From JACCWP01 sp963785115 (GTDB lineage Bacteria; Actinomycetota; Actinomycetes; Propionibacteriales; Nocardioidaceae): DNA of 64,000 bases. A model generated the notes under the pieces. The model was given only the letters and a program-made list of their open reading frames with translations. It did no database searches and was not told the DNA's origin. Location: NCBI GenBank assembly GCA_963785115.1, contig CAWATY010000009.1, forward strand, positions 434,001-498,000. The letters are read 5' to 3'. A program made the translations under genes and the position numbers. Every line of letters begins with the position of its first letter. Positions within the stretch are counted from its first letter, which is position 1. Positions 7,610-15,813 of the stretch are shown in pieces.

Positions 7610-8788
7610 GTGACCACCGCGCCCGACGCCGTCCAGCACGCGCTGGAGACGGTGGACAGCTACCTCCACCCGGTGGGGTCCCACGACCCCGCCGACCACC
7701 CGGTGCCCACCGGCCGGGAGGAGAACTGGCGGTTCACCCCCCTCAAGCGCCTGCGCGGGCTGCACGACGACGCCCCGCTCGGTTCCGGCACGGCCGAGGT
7801 CACCGTCGAGGCCCCCGAGGGCGTGACGGTCGAGCGGCGCGACGCGAGCGACCCGGTCCGCGGCTCCAGCGGGTACGTCCCGGTCGACCGGGTCAGCGCC
7901 CGGGCCTGGCAGGCGGCCGAGTCCGTCACGGTCGTCACCATCGACAAGGAGGCCGTGGTCGACGGCCCCACCGTGCTCTCCCACACCGGCGTGTCCACCG
8001 AGACCGCGTCGGCGGGCCACGCCGTCATCGTCGCCGAGCCCTTCTCGAAGGCCACGGTGGTGCTGGAGTTCACCGGTTCGGCCGTGGTCGCGGACAACGT
8101 CGAGATCGTGGTCGGTGACGGCGCACAGCTCACCGTGCTGTCGGTACAGGACTGGGCCGACGACGCGGTGCACGTCAGCCACCAGCACGCCCGGGTCGGA
8201 CGCGACGCGTCGCTGCGACACCTCGCGGTGTCGTTCGGCGGCGACCTGGTACGGCTCAGCGTGTCCTGCGACTACGAAGGCCCCGGGGGAGAGGTCGACC
8301 TGCTCGGGTTGTACTTCGCCGACGCCGGCCAGCACCTCGAGCACCGGCTGTTCGTCGACCACAACGCCCCCAACACCAAGAGCAACGTCGACTACAAGGG
8401 CGCCCTGCAGGGCCGCGACGCGCACACCGTGTGGATCGGCGACATCCTGATCCGCAAGGTCGCCGAGGGCATCGAGACCTACGAGAGCAACCGCAACCTG
8501 GTGCTCACCGAAGGTGCGCGCGCCGACTCCGTGCCCAACCTCGAGATCGAGACCGGCGACATCGAAGGCGCGGGCCACGCGAGCACGACCGGCCGCTTCG
8601 ACGACGAGCAGATGTTCTACCTGCGCAGCCGCGGCATCGGCGAGGACGACGCCCGGCGACTGGTCGTGCACGGCTTCTTCGCCGACATCATCCGCCGTAT
8701 CGGCATCCCCGACATCCAGGCCCGACTGCTGGCCAACGTCGAGGCCGAGCTGGCGGCGACCGTCGGCACCCCGGTGGGGACAGCGTGA
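7610..8788 (+). CDS. sufD: Fe-S cluster assembly protein SufD
   Basis: A 392-residue SufB/SufD-family protein. The N-terminus has HPVPTGREENWRFTPLKRLR, and the beta-helical C-terminal core includes DHNAPNTKSNVDYKGALQGR, GARADSVPNLEIETGDIEGA and GHASTTGRFDDEQMFYLRSR, the hallmark end of the family. It pairs with SufB in SufBC2D and is needed for iron acquisition. The GTG at 7610 follows an 85-base gap after sufB, with GAAGGAAG-like sequence upstream. Its stop overlaps the ATG of the Rieske gene (TGATG). Confidence 0.95.
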   Translation: MTTAPDAVQHALETVDSYLHPVGSHDPADHPVPTGREENWRFTPLKRLRGLHDDAPLGSGTAEVTVEAPEGVTVERRDASDPVRGSSGYVPVDRVSARAWQAAESVTVVTIDKEAVVDGPTVLSHTGVSTETASAGHAVIVAEPFSKATVVLEFTGSAVVADNVEIVVGDGAQLTVLSVQDWADDAVHVSHQHARVGRDASLRHLAVSFGGDLVRLSVSCDYEGPGGEVDLLGLYFADAGQHLEHRLFVDHNAPNTKSNVDYKGALQGRDAHTVWIGDILIRKVAEGIETYESNRNLVLTEGARADSVPNLEIETGDIEGAGHASTTGRFDDEQMFYLRSRGIGEDDARRLVVHGFFADIIRRIGIPDIQARLLANVEAELAATVGTPVGTA

Positions 8789-9123
8789 TGACCTTCGAGC
8801 GCGCCTGCGCCGCCGCCGAGGTCGAGGACGGCAAGGCCCACGCCGTCGAGGTCGCCGGCGTCGAGGTCGCCCTCGTGCGCGACGGCGACACCGTCTACGC
8901 GATCCGCGACGAGTGCTCGCACGCCGAGATCGCGCTGTCCGAGGGCGATGTCGAGGGTTGCACGGTCGAGTGCTGGCTGCACGGCTCGCGCTTCGACCTG
9001 CGCACCGGTGCCGCGCTCGGGCTGCCGGCTACCCAACCGGTCGCCGTCTACCCCGTACGCGTCGACGGCGACGACCTGCTGGTCGACGTCGAGCACCCCC
9101 TGACCAACCCCGACCTGTCATGA
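8788..9123 (+). CDS. Rieske-type [2Fe-2S] ferredoxin within the suf operon
   Basis: A 111-residue soluble NirD/bph-type Rieske protein. The two halves of the cluster site are visible: Cys43-x-His45 (ECSHAE) and Cys62-x2-His65 (ECWLHGSRF). There is no membrane segment or signal peptide, so it is cytosolic. It is embedded between sufD (TGATG overlap) and sufC, so it is made with the SUF machinery and may supply electrons to cluster assembly or be an early client; that role is inference. M. tuberculosis lacks it at this position. Confidence 0.88.
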   Translation: MTFERACAAAEVEDGKAHAVEVAGVEVALVRDGDTVYAIRDECSHAEIALSEGDVEGCTVECWLHGSRFDLRTGAALGLPATQPVAVYPVRVDGDDLLVDVEHPLTNPDLS

Positions 9124-9125
9124 CT

Positions 9126-9157
9126 CCTGACCCGACCCTGACCCGATCCCACCCGAC
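9126..9157. repeat. Short imperfect 11-bp tandem repeat before sufC
   Basis: CCTGACCCGA occurs at 9126 and 9137, with a degenerate third unit following. It fills most of the 58-base gap between the Rieske gene and sufC, upstream of the sufC ribosome site (TAGGAGC). No function can be assigned. Confidence 0.5.
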
Positions 9158-9181
9158 CCCCGTAGGAGCACTGAGCACCTG

Positions 9182-9946
9182 ATGGCCACCCTCGAGATCC
9201 GCGACCTGCACGTGTCGGTCGACACCGAGGACGGCGCCAAGGAGATCCTCCGCGGCGTCGACCTCACCGTGACGTCGGGTGAGACGCACGCGATCATGGG
9301 ACCCAACGGCTCCGGCAAGTCGACGCTGGCGTACTCGATCGCCGGCCACCCCAAGTACAAGGTCACCGGCGGCAGCGTCACGCTGGACGGCGTCGACGTG
9401 CTGGAGATGACCGTCGACCAGCGGGCCCGCGCCGGGCTGTTCCTCGCCATGCAGTACCCGGTCGAGGTGCCGGGCGTGTCGGTGTCGAACTTCCTGCGTA
9501 CCGCCAAGACCGCCCTCGACGGCGAGGCGCCCAAGCTGCGTACCTGGGTCAAGGAGGTCAACGGCGCCCTCGACCGGCTCGGCATGGACCCGGAGTTCGC
9601 CCAGCGCAACGTCAACGAGGGATTCTCCGGCGGCGAGAAGAAGCGGCACGAGATCGCCCAGATGGAGCTGCTCGACCCGAGGTTCGCGATCCTCGACGAG
9701 ACCGACTCGGGGCTCGACATCGACGCCCTCAAGGTCGTGTCCGAGGGTGTCAACCGGTTCAGCGCCAAGGGTGACCGGGGCGTGCTGCTGATCACCCACT
9801 ACACGCGCATCCTGCGCTACATCGAGCCCGACCACGTGCACGTGTTCGTCGCCGGTCGGGTCGCCGAGCAGGGTGGCGCCGAGCTGGCCGAGCGGCTCGA
9901 GTCCGAGGGCTACGACCGTTACACGAAGGCCGTCACGCAGGCGTGA
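9182..9946 (+). CDS. sufC: Fe-S assembly ATPase SufC
   Basis: A 254-residue ABC-type ATPase of the SufBC2D complex. Walker A is GPNGSGKST (residues 40-48), the signature is GFSGGEKKRHE, and Walker B is FAILDETDSGLD, where the D-E-T-D-S-G-L-D form is characteristic of SufC. It has no membrane partner and drives conformational change in SufBD. ATG 9182 follows a TAGGAGC ribosome site. Its TGA overlaps a GTG that could be an alternative sufS start. Confidence 0.97.
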   Translation: MATLEIRDLHVSVDTEDGAKEILRGVDLTVTSGETHAIMGPNGSGKSTLAYSIAGHPKYKVTGGSVTLDGVDVLEMTVDQRARAGLFLAMQYPVEVPGVSVSNFLRTAKTALDGEAPKLRTWVKEVNGALDRLGMDPEFAQRNVNEGFSGGEKKRHEIAQMELLDPRFAILDETDSGLDIDALKVVSEGVNRFSAKGDRGVLLITHYTRILRYIEPDHVHVFVAGRVAEQGGAELAERLESEGYDRYTKAVTQA

Positions 9947-9972
9947 CGACCACGCACCGATCGGAGGGTCCC

Positions 9973-11223
9973 GTGACGACGCTCGACGTCGCGCGCATCC
10001 GCGCCGACTTCCCGATCCTCGAGCGGGTGCTGGCCGACGACCGCCCGCTGGTCTATCTCGACAGCGCCAACACGTCGCAGAAACCGCGGCAGGTGATCGA
10101 CGCCCTCGACGACCACTACGCCCACCACAACGCCAATGTCGCCCGCGCCATGCACCAGCTCGGCGCCGAGGCCACGGCCGCCTACGAGGGCGGGCGGGAC
10201 CGGGTTGCAGCATTCATCGGTGCCCCGTCACGCGACGAGGTCGTGTTCACCAAGAACGCCTCGGAGGCCCTCAACCTGGTGGCGGGCGTGCTCGCCTGGG
10301 CCGACGGCGACCTGCGAGTCGGGCCCGGTGACGAGGTCGTCATCACCGAGATGGAGCACCACTCCAACATCGTGCCGTGGCAGCTGCTCACCCAGCGCAC
10401 GGGCGCCACGCTGCGCTGGTTCGGGCTCACCGACGAGGGCCGGCTCGACCTGTCCGACATCGATGACCTGATCACCGAGCGGACCAAGGTGGTCTCGCTC
10501 ACCTGGGTGTCCAACATGCTCGGCACCGTCAACCCGGTCGCCGAGATCGCCCGCCGGGCCAAGGAGGTCGGCGCGCTCGTCGTCGTCGACGCCTCGCAGG
10601 CCGTACCGCAGCTCCCCGTCGACGTGTCGTCGCTCGGCGCCGACCTGGTGGCGTTCACCGGGCACAAGATGCTCGGGCCGACCGGCATCGGCGTGCTCTG
10701 GGGTCGCTACGACCTGCTCGCCCAGCTGCCGCCGTTCCTCGGTGGCGGCGAGATGATCGAGACGGTCGCGATGGAGCGGTCCACCTACGCTGCGCCACCG
10801 TCGCGGTTCGAGGCCGGCACGCCGCCGATCGCCCAGTCAGTGGGCCTGGGCGCAGCCGTCGACTACCTCAGCGCGGTCGGCATGGATGCGGTCGCCGCAC
10901 ACGAGCAGGAGATCACCGCGTACACGCTCAAGCGGCTCGGAGAGGTCCCGGGCGTACGGCTGCTGGGACCCACCGAGGCCGTCGACCGGGGCGGCGCGAT
11001 CAGCTTCGAGGTCGCCGGGGTGCACCCGCACGACGTGAGCCAGGTGCTCGACTCGCTGGGCGTCGCCGTACGCGCCGGCCACCACTGCGCGAAGCCGGCG
11101 CACCGGCGCTTCGGCGTGCAGTCGTCGGTACGTGCGTCGGTCTACCTGTACACGACCGAGCCCGAGGTCGACGCCCTGGTCGAGGCCGTGGAGCGCGCCC
11201 GGACCTACTTCGGGGTGGCCTGA
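9973..11223 (+). CDS. sufS: Cysteine desulfurase SufS
   Basis: A 416-residue PLP-dependent class V aminotransferase-fold enzyme that removes sulfur from cysteine for cluster assembly. The PLP lysine is in TGHKMLGPTG (Lys about 232) and the persulfide cysteine is in RAGHHCAKPAH (Cys about 372), the group II (SufS) arrangement. GGAGGG at 9963-9968 favours GTG 9973. The in-frame GTG 9943, overlapping the sufC stop, would add ten residues and remains possible. Its stop overlaps the sufU ATG (TGATG). Confidence 0.95.
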   Translation: MTTLDVARIRADFPILERVLADDRPLVYLDSANTSQKPRQVIDALDDHYAHHNANVARAMHQLGAEATAAYEGGRDRVAAFIGAPSRDEVVFTKNASEALNLVAGVLAWADGDLRVGPGDEVVITEMEHHSNIVPWQLLTQRTGATLRWFGLTDEGRLDLSDIDDLITERTKVVSLTWVSNMLGTVNPVAEIARRAKEVGALVVVDASQAVPQLPVDVSSLGADLVAFTGHKMLGPTGIGVLWGRYDLLAQLPPFLGGGEMIETVAMERSTYAAPPSRFEAGTPPIAQSVGLGAAVDYLSAVGMDAVAAHEQEITAYTLKRLGEVPGVRLLGPTEAVDRGGAISFEVAGVHPHDVSQVLDSLGVAVRAGHHCAKPAHRRFGVQSSVRASVYLYTTEPEVDALVEAVERARTYFGVA

Positions 11224-11693
11224 TGGACCTCGACGCGCTCTACCAGGAGATCATCCTCGACCACTACAAGCGGCCCCATCACGCGGGGCTGCGCGAGCCG
11301 TTCGACGCCGAGACCCACCACGTCAACCCGACCTGCGGCGACGAGATCACGCTGCGGGTGCAGCTGTCCGGCGCCGCCGACGGACGGACGGTCGAGGACG
11401 TGTCGTACGACGCGCTGGGCTGCTCGATCAGCCAGGCGTCGGCTTCGGTGATGACCGACCTGGTGATCGGGCGTACCGTCGAGGAGGGCCTCGCGCTCCA
11501 GGCGGAGTTCGTGGCGCTGATGCAGGGCCGCGGCACGGTCGAGCCCGACGAGGACCGGCTCGAGGACGGCGTCGCTTTCGCCGGCGTCGCGAAGTTCCCG
11601 GCCCGGGTGAAGTGCGCCCTGCTGGGCTGGATGGCCTGGAAGGACGCGGTCGCGCAGGCGACCGCACGACCCACAGCTGAGGAGACCCGATGA
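11223..11693 (+). CDS. sufU: SufU zinc-dependent sulfurtransferase
   Basis: A 156-residue SufU-type protein. It takes the persulfide from SufS by zinc-ligand swapping and relays sulfur to SufB. Zinc ligands and the acceptor are visible: Cys38 and Asp40 (NPTCGD), Cys67 (GCSIS) and Cys130 (RVKCALL). The insert between the second and third cysteines (residues about 95-118) distinguishes SufU from IscU scaffolds. It is coupled to sufS and sufT by TGATG and ATGA overlaps. Confidence 0.94.
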   Translation: MDLDALYQEIILDHYKRPHHAGLREPFDAETHHVNPTCGDEITLRVQLSGAADGRTVEDVSYDALGCSISQASASVMTDLVIGRTVEEGLALQAEFVALMQGRGTVEPDEDRLEDGVAFAGVAKFPARVKCALLGWMAWKDAVAQATARPTAEETR

Positions 11694-12091
11694 CGGACCA
11701 GACCACGGAGCAGGCGACCGGGCAGACCACGGGGCAGGCGCACGACGACCTCCCCGAGGTCGACCTGACCCCCGGCGCGAGCGCTGCCGCCTCCGTCGAC
11801 GACGTCACCGAGGCGATGCGCGACGTCGTCGACCCCGAGCTCGGCATCAACGTGGTCGACCTCGGACTGGTCTACGGCGTCCACGTCGACGACAACCAGG
11901 CCACCATCGACCTGACCCTCACCTCGGCCGCGTGTCCGCTGACCGACGTGATCGAGGACCAGACCCGCCAGGCGCTCGAGGGCCTGGTCGAGGAGTTCCA
12001 CATCAACTGGGTCTGGATGCCCCCGTGGGGCCCGGACAAGATCACCGACGACGGGCGCGAGCAGCTGAGGGCGCTCGGCTTCAGCATCTGA
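11690..12091 (+). CDS. sufT: SufT, MIP18/DUF59-family Fe-S maturation factor
   Basis: A 133-residue protein. After a Thr/Gln-rich N-terminal tail of about 35 residues comes the DUF59 core: AMRDVVDPELGINVVDLGLV, LTLTSAACPLTDVIEDQ with the conserved cysteine, and VWMPPWGPDKITDDGRE. SufT-like proteins help transfer Fe-S clusters to clients. It is the last gene of the suf operon, with ATG overlapping the sufU stop, and is followed at once by a hairpin. Confidence 0.93.
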   Translation: MTDQTTEQATGQTTGQAHDDLPEVDLTPGASAAASVDDVTEAMRDVVDPELGINVVDLGLVYGVHVDDNQATIDLTLTSAACPLTDVIEDQTRQALEGLVEEFHINWVWMPPWGPDKITDDGREQLRALGFSI

Positions 12092-12093
12092 TC

Positions 12094-12115
12094 GCACGCT
12101 CGCGACCGAGCGTGC
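12094..12115 (+). terminator. Hairpin ending the suf operon
   Basis: Perfect 9-bp stem GCACGCTCG / CGAGCGTGC with a CGAC loop, two bases after the sufT stop. There is no T-tract, which is usual for high-GC actinobacterial terminators. Confidence 0.65.
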
Positions 12116-12348
12116 GGTCGCCGACTACGTCGGCTCCGGGTCGTTCTCGGCCTAGCATTGCTCGGCCCAAGACCTCGGCGGCGAGCCTCGCACTGGGCGA
12201 GGCGGGTCCGGCGCATGCTCGGCGCATGCCCGAGGAACCCTCCCGGAGCGCCTGGCTCAATGGTTGGAGATCAGTGGAAGCGCGCTCGAGCTTCGGACGG
12301 CGCGAAATTCCCGTGCCATCCCCGGGGTGAGGCGCACCAACCAGGCCT

Positions 12349-12669
12349 TTGCCCTACGAGGACGGCAACACCAAGCAGCAGCGAGAAGGCGCCGTGTTGG
12401 CGGTCTACCACTGGTTCGCGGGGAACCTGGCAGTCTCGTTTGAGGTCGCGGCCGAGTGCAAGGGCGGCGTCGATCATCCGTGGGTCGCTTTCTACGATCA
12501 ATTCCGCCGCGTTCCCATGGAACCGGACGCGTGGTTCCAGATGACGGACAACTGGCCGACTGAGTACCAAGCCGAGTTGGTAAGTGCCTGGCACTCGAGG
12601 AACGCGCTGATGACCGACCGAGTGGCCACGCACGCTGTGTCAGCATTCGGTAAGGACAGCAAGAACTAG
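12349..12669 (+). CDS. Hypothetical protein, about 106 residues
   Basis: Not recognised. The reading frame is open from just after a stop at about 12330. The only early start is a TTG at 12349 with no clear ribosome site, so the gene may be 5'-truncated. The protein is soluble and Trp/Phe-rich (VYHWFAGNLAVSFEVAAECK, PDAWFQMTDNWPTEYQ), with no signal or membrane segment. Codon use is less GC-biased at third positions than in neighbours, consistent with acquired DNA between suf and the HNH gene. Confidence 0.4.
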   Translation: MPYEDGNTKQQREGAVLAVYHWFAGNLAVSFEVAAECKGGVDHPWVAFYDQFRRVPMEPDAWFQMTDNWPTEYQAELVSAWHSRNALMTDRVATHAVSAFGKDSKN

Positions 12670-12697
12670 GTGCACGACGCCGCCCTCCAGGCACTGA

Positions 12698-12994
12698 GCT
12701 TCGCCAGGGGCGCGTGCCCAGCTGCCCACGCGGTACGCGGGCGATCCCGAGGATGCGGAACCCGTCGGCGCGGTTATGCCTGTGGTGGTCACGCGCGCGC
12801 CTATCTTCACCTGCGAGCTCGGACCCGACGGACAGGTTCAGCTCGAGGCGGTGGAGCGGTTCGACATATGGGTGCACACCGAGCGCAGGCGCGTATACGC
12901 GCGTTCGGAGTCTGGGCTGGACGTCATGGCGAATGCTCTTGACGACCTGCGTGGGCGGGCGTCATCGATCACCCATGACGTCCCCAGCAGCTAA
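12698..12994 (+). CDS. Small hypothetical protein, start uncertain or lost
   Basis: Not recognised. ATG 12776 would give 72 residues (MPVVVTRAPIFTCELGPDGQ...). Coding-like sequence continues in frame upstream to a stop at 12695 (QLPTRYAGDPEDAEPVGAV) without an ATG, GTG or TTG. The true start may be lost or shifted by a frameshift. The middle VERFDIWVHTERRRVYARSE is charged and soluble. Probably a remnant in an accessory stretch. Confidence 0.35.
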   Translation, partial: ASPGARAQLPTRYAGDPEDAEPVGAVMPVVVTRAPIFTCELGPDGQVQLEAVERFDIWVHTERRRVYARSESGLDVMANALDDLRGRASSITHDVPSS

Positions 12995-13072
12995 TCCTCA
13001 CCAGCCGATACGGGCTCGCGTTCGGCCGCGGCGTCCACAGCGACTGGCTGGCTGGCGGCCATCCACAGGGTG

Positions 13073-13086
13073 CGAACATACGTGCG
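13073..13086 (+). promoter_or_regulatory. Degenerate SOS (LexA) box upstream of the HNH gene
   Basis: CGAAC, four bases, GTGCG differs at one position from the actinobacterial LexA palindrome CGAAC-N4-GTTCG. It sits just upstream of the -10 box of the 13E12-type gene. Motif similarity only. Confidence 0.45.
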
Positions 13087-13106
13087 AGAGTGTCGGTGGT
13101 GCGTTC

Positions 13107-13112
13107 TAGAGT
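13107..13112 (+). promoter_or_regulatory. -10 element for a leaderless HNH gene start
   Basis: TAGAGT, six bases, then ATG 13119. The spacing implies transcription begins at the start codon. Confidence 0.5.
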
Positions 13113-13118
13113 GTGGTC

Positions 13119-14478
13119 ATGACAGTGCAGGCGGGGGCGCACCCGGTGGCGGCGGGGCCGCTGACGGCGGCGGAGGTCCGCGCGTTCGTTGAGCGGCTGC
13201 GGGCGATGCAGTGCCGACGCCCCGGCCGGCAGGTGGCCGAGGGTCTGACGCGATCGACACGCTGCGGGCGTTGGAGGAGCTGAAGGGTGCGTGTGCGGGG
13301 GCGCAGGCGCGGGTGACGGCCGGGTTCGCCACCGCGCAGCGGGCCGCCCAGCGCGCCAAGGGGCTGCGGGCGGGCGAGGTCGGCAAGGGGATCGGTGCGC
13401 AGGTCGGGTTGGCGCGTCGGGACAGCCCGCACAAGGGGTCGCGGCACCTGGGGTTGGCCGAGGCGTTGGTGCACGAGATGCCGCACACCCTGGCCGCCCT
13501 GGAACGGGGCGTGATCTCGGAGTGGCGGGCCACCTTGGTGGTCCGCGAGACCGCGTGCCTGTCCCGGGAGGACCGGGGCCGGGTGGACGCCGAGCTCGCC
13601 GCCCGGCCCGGCGGCCTGGAGGCGTTGGGGGATCGGGAGACCGCGGCCGAAGCCCGCGGGTCGCCTACCGGCTGGACCCGCACGCGGTGACGAACCGGGC
13701 CCGCACCGCCGAGACGGAACGGCGGGTGACGTTGCGGCCGGCACCGGACACGATGAGCCGGCTGACCGGCACGCTGCCCGCCGCGCAAGGGGTGGCGGCG
13801 TGGGCGGCGCTGTCGCGGGCGGCGGATGCGGCGAAGGCTGGCGGGGATGCCCGATCCCGGGGGCAGATCATGGCCGACACCCTGGTCGAACGTGTCACCG
13901 GCCAGACGGCCGCCGTCGGTGTGCCGGTCGAGGTGCACCTGCACCTCACCGACAGCACGTTGTTCGACCCCGACCCGGACACCAACTGCGAACCGGGTGA
14001 GCTGGCCGGCTACGGCCCCGTCCCGGCCCCGTACCTGCGGACCTGGCTCCGCGACCTGGTGCCTGAGACCGGGGTGTGGCTGCGGCGGTTGTTCACCCGA
14101 CCCACCGACGGGCAGCTGATCGGGATGGACTCGCACCGGCGGGAGTTCCCGGCCGGGTTGCGCCGGTTCCTGATCGCCCGGGACCGGATCTGTCGCACCC
14201 CGTGGTGCGGTGCCCCGATCCGGCACGCCGACCACGTCATCCCGGCCGAACACGGCGGCCCGACCACGGCGGACAACGGCCAAGGGCTGTGCGAGGCGTG
14301 CAACTACGCCAAACAAGCGCCCGACTGGCAGTCCGAACCACTGCCTGATGGCACCGTGCACACCACCACCCCGACCGGGCACACCTACGACAGCCGACCC
14401 GCCACCCCCGATCGGCCGACCACCACCCGACTACGTCCTCGCCAGCTAGCCGGTTCGGGTCAGGACGTTGTTCACTGA
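13119..14478 (+). pseudogene. 13E12-repeat / HNH endonuclease, broken by two frameshifts
   Basis: Three reading frames must be joined. 13119 to about 13245 gives MTVQAGAHPVAAGPLTAAEV; about 13235-13660 gives DTLRALEELKGACAGAQARV, then LARRDSPHKGSRHLGLAEAL and TLVVRETACLSREDRGRVDA; about 13662-14478 gives VAYRLDPHAVTNRARTAETE through the HNH module RHADHVIPAEHGGPTTADNG with CEACNYAKQAP. This is the standard 13E12/DUF222-HNH layout of about 450 residues. Each break is explained by one missing base, and near 13659 a C seems lost between AEAR and RVAYRLDP. These families occur in many dispersed copies in actinobacteria. Either a decayed copy or sequencing errors. Confidence 0.85.
14471..14476 (+). 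promoter_or_regulatory. Possible -10 element for the RibD/DHFR-like gene
   Basis: TTCACT six bases before ATG 14483. It is weaker than a TAnnnT box but in the same leaderless geometry as others in the window, and it lies within the end of the HNH gene. Confidence 0.3.
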
Positions 14479-14482
14479 CGCA

Positions 14483-15079
14483 ATGGGTGAGCTGCACGTC
14501 AACATGAACATCACGCTCGACGGCGTGATCCAGGCCAATGGCGGTCCCAGCGAGCAGGACGGCGAGTTCGAGTACGCCGGCTGGGAGCGCCCGTACGGGG
14601 ATGCCGAGTCCGGTGCACAGGTAGAAGCGGACGTGTTGGCGTCCGACGCGCTGCTGCTGGGTCGCACGACGTACGACATCTTCCGCGGCTACTGGCCGAA
14701 CGTCACGGACAACGACATCGGGCGCGCCTTCAACCGGGTGCCCAAGTACGTCGCGTCCCGCGGCACGCCGGAGCTGTCCTGGGACGCCAGCACCCAGGTC
14801 ACCGACGTGGGCGCCGAGGTACGTGAGCTGCGTGAGCGGCACCAGCAGATCCACACCTGGGGGAGCGCGAACCTGCTGCAGACCCTGTTCCGCGAGGCAC
14901 TGGTCGACCAGGTGAACCTGTGGGTGTGTCCGGTGGTGATCGGGGAGGGCAAGCGGCTCTTTCCGGAGGGCACAACCGCCAGCCGGTTCGAGCAGGTCGA
15001 GCCGCCGAAGTCGTATCCAGCAGGGGTGGTGCTGATGCGCTACCGGCGCCTCGAGGGCCCGCCGGAGACGGAGAGCTAG
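14483..15079 (+). CDS. RibD C-terminal/dihydrofolate reductase-like oxidoreductase
   Basis: A 198-residue DHFR-fold reductase of the RibD_C (YyaP/YwjB-like) group, not classical FolA. It has NMNITLDGVIQANGG at the N-terminus, LASDALLLGRTTYDIFRGYW (cofactor-fold motif), a HTWGSANLLQTL glycine segment and VNLWVCPVVIGEGKRLFPEG. Likely a cytosolic NAD(P)H-dependent reductase of unknown substrate. ATG 14483 is preferred over an in-frame TTG at 14468. Its stop TAG interlocks with the stop of the convergent EspG-like gene in a shared CTAG. Confidence 0.85.
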   Translation: MGELHVNMNITLDGVIQANGGPSEQDGEFEYAGWERPYGDAESGAQVEADVLASDALLLGRTTYDIFRGYWPNVTDNDIGRAFNRVPKYVASRGTPELSWDASTQVTDVGAEVRELRERHQQIHTWGSANLLQTLFREALVDQVNLWVCPVVIGEGKRLFPEGTTASRFEQVEPPKSYPAGVVLMRYRRLEGPPETES

Positions 15080-15813
15080 ACGCCGACCTCGTGGTCGTCC
15101 GGCAGCAGCCGGGTGAGCGAGCGCCACACCGCCGTGGGCGTGGTCGGCCACACCATGACGTGCTCACCGGCCGACTCGAGCGTCCACACGCCGACAGGGC
15201 TGGCATCGAGCAGATCGAGCATCCGTCCCGCCGCCCGGCCGTCGCCGGCCGACCAGTCGACGAGCACCGTCCAGCGACGGCAGCGACCCGCGGCGAGCGC
15301 CTGCAGCGCAACCGCCGCGTGCTCGTTGGCGGCCACGACGGCGTCCTGGTCCAGGCCCGCCACGGTGGCGGCGCGGTCGTCGTCGCCCGCCGTCAACGCT
15401 CCAGCCAGCACGGCCGCCGGCAGCTGCCACGGCTCGCCGTCGTGACGCCGGCGCGGGCCGAGGTCGATGACCCGCGCCAGCCCGGCCGGCAGGAAGCTCG
15501 GGTGCATCCCGGCCAGCTCCCGCATGCCGTCCGGCAGCGGCAGCAGCAGCGCCGCCGCCCCGACGGTCGCCCACCCGGTGGCGTACTCGCTGCCGTCGCG
15601 CAGCAGCCGGAGCCGGCACACCGGCTCGGTGACGGCCTCCAGCAGCGGGGCCAGGACCGGGTGCGGCGCTCCCCCCGCCAGCACCCCGGCATCGACCAGA
15701 CCGGCCATCAGGCCGTCGTCGGGGGACCCGCCGCGGGTCCAGCTCACCAGCGCGTCGAAGCTCTCGTCGTCCAGCTGGAGCCGGCCGGTTCGTGACTCGA
15801 AGTGGATGGTCAC
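15076..15813 (-). CDS. EspG-like type VII secretion-associated protein
   Basis: A 245-residue soluble protein, last in the leftward T7SS operon. It has alternating hydrophobic strands and Ala/Leu-rich helices, for example LQLDDESFDALVSWTRGG, PVCRLRLLRDGSEYATGWAT and WTVLVDWSAGDGRAAGRMLD. This resembles EspG-family chaperones that bind PE/PPE or Esx-type substrates before export. GTG 15813 overlaps the upstream stop (GTGA). The call rests on overall pattern, size and context; no decisive motif exists in this family, so it could be another T7SS accessory protein. Confidence 0.5.
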   Translation of the reverse strand: MTIHFESRTGRLQLDDESFDALVSWTRGGSPDDGLMAGLVDAGVLAGGAPHPVLAPLLEAVTEPVCRLRLLRDGSEYATGWATVGAAALLLPLPDGMRELAGMHPSFLPAGLARVIDLGPRRRHDGEPWQLPAAVLAGALTAGDDDRAATVAGLDQDAVVAANEHAAVALQALAAGRCRRWTVLVDWSAGDGRAAGRMLDLLDASPVGVWTLESAGEHVMVWPTTPTAVWRSLTRLLPDDHEVGV

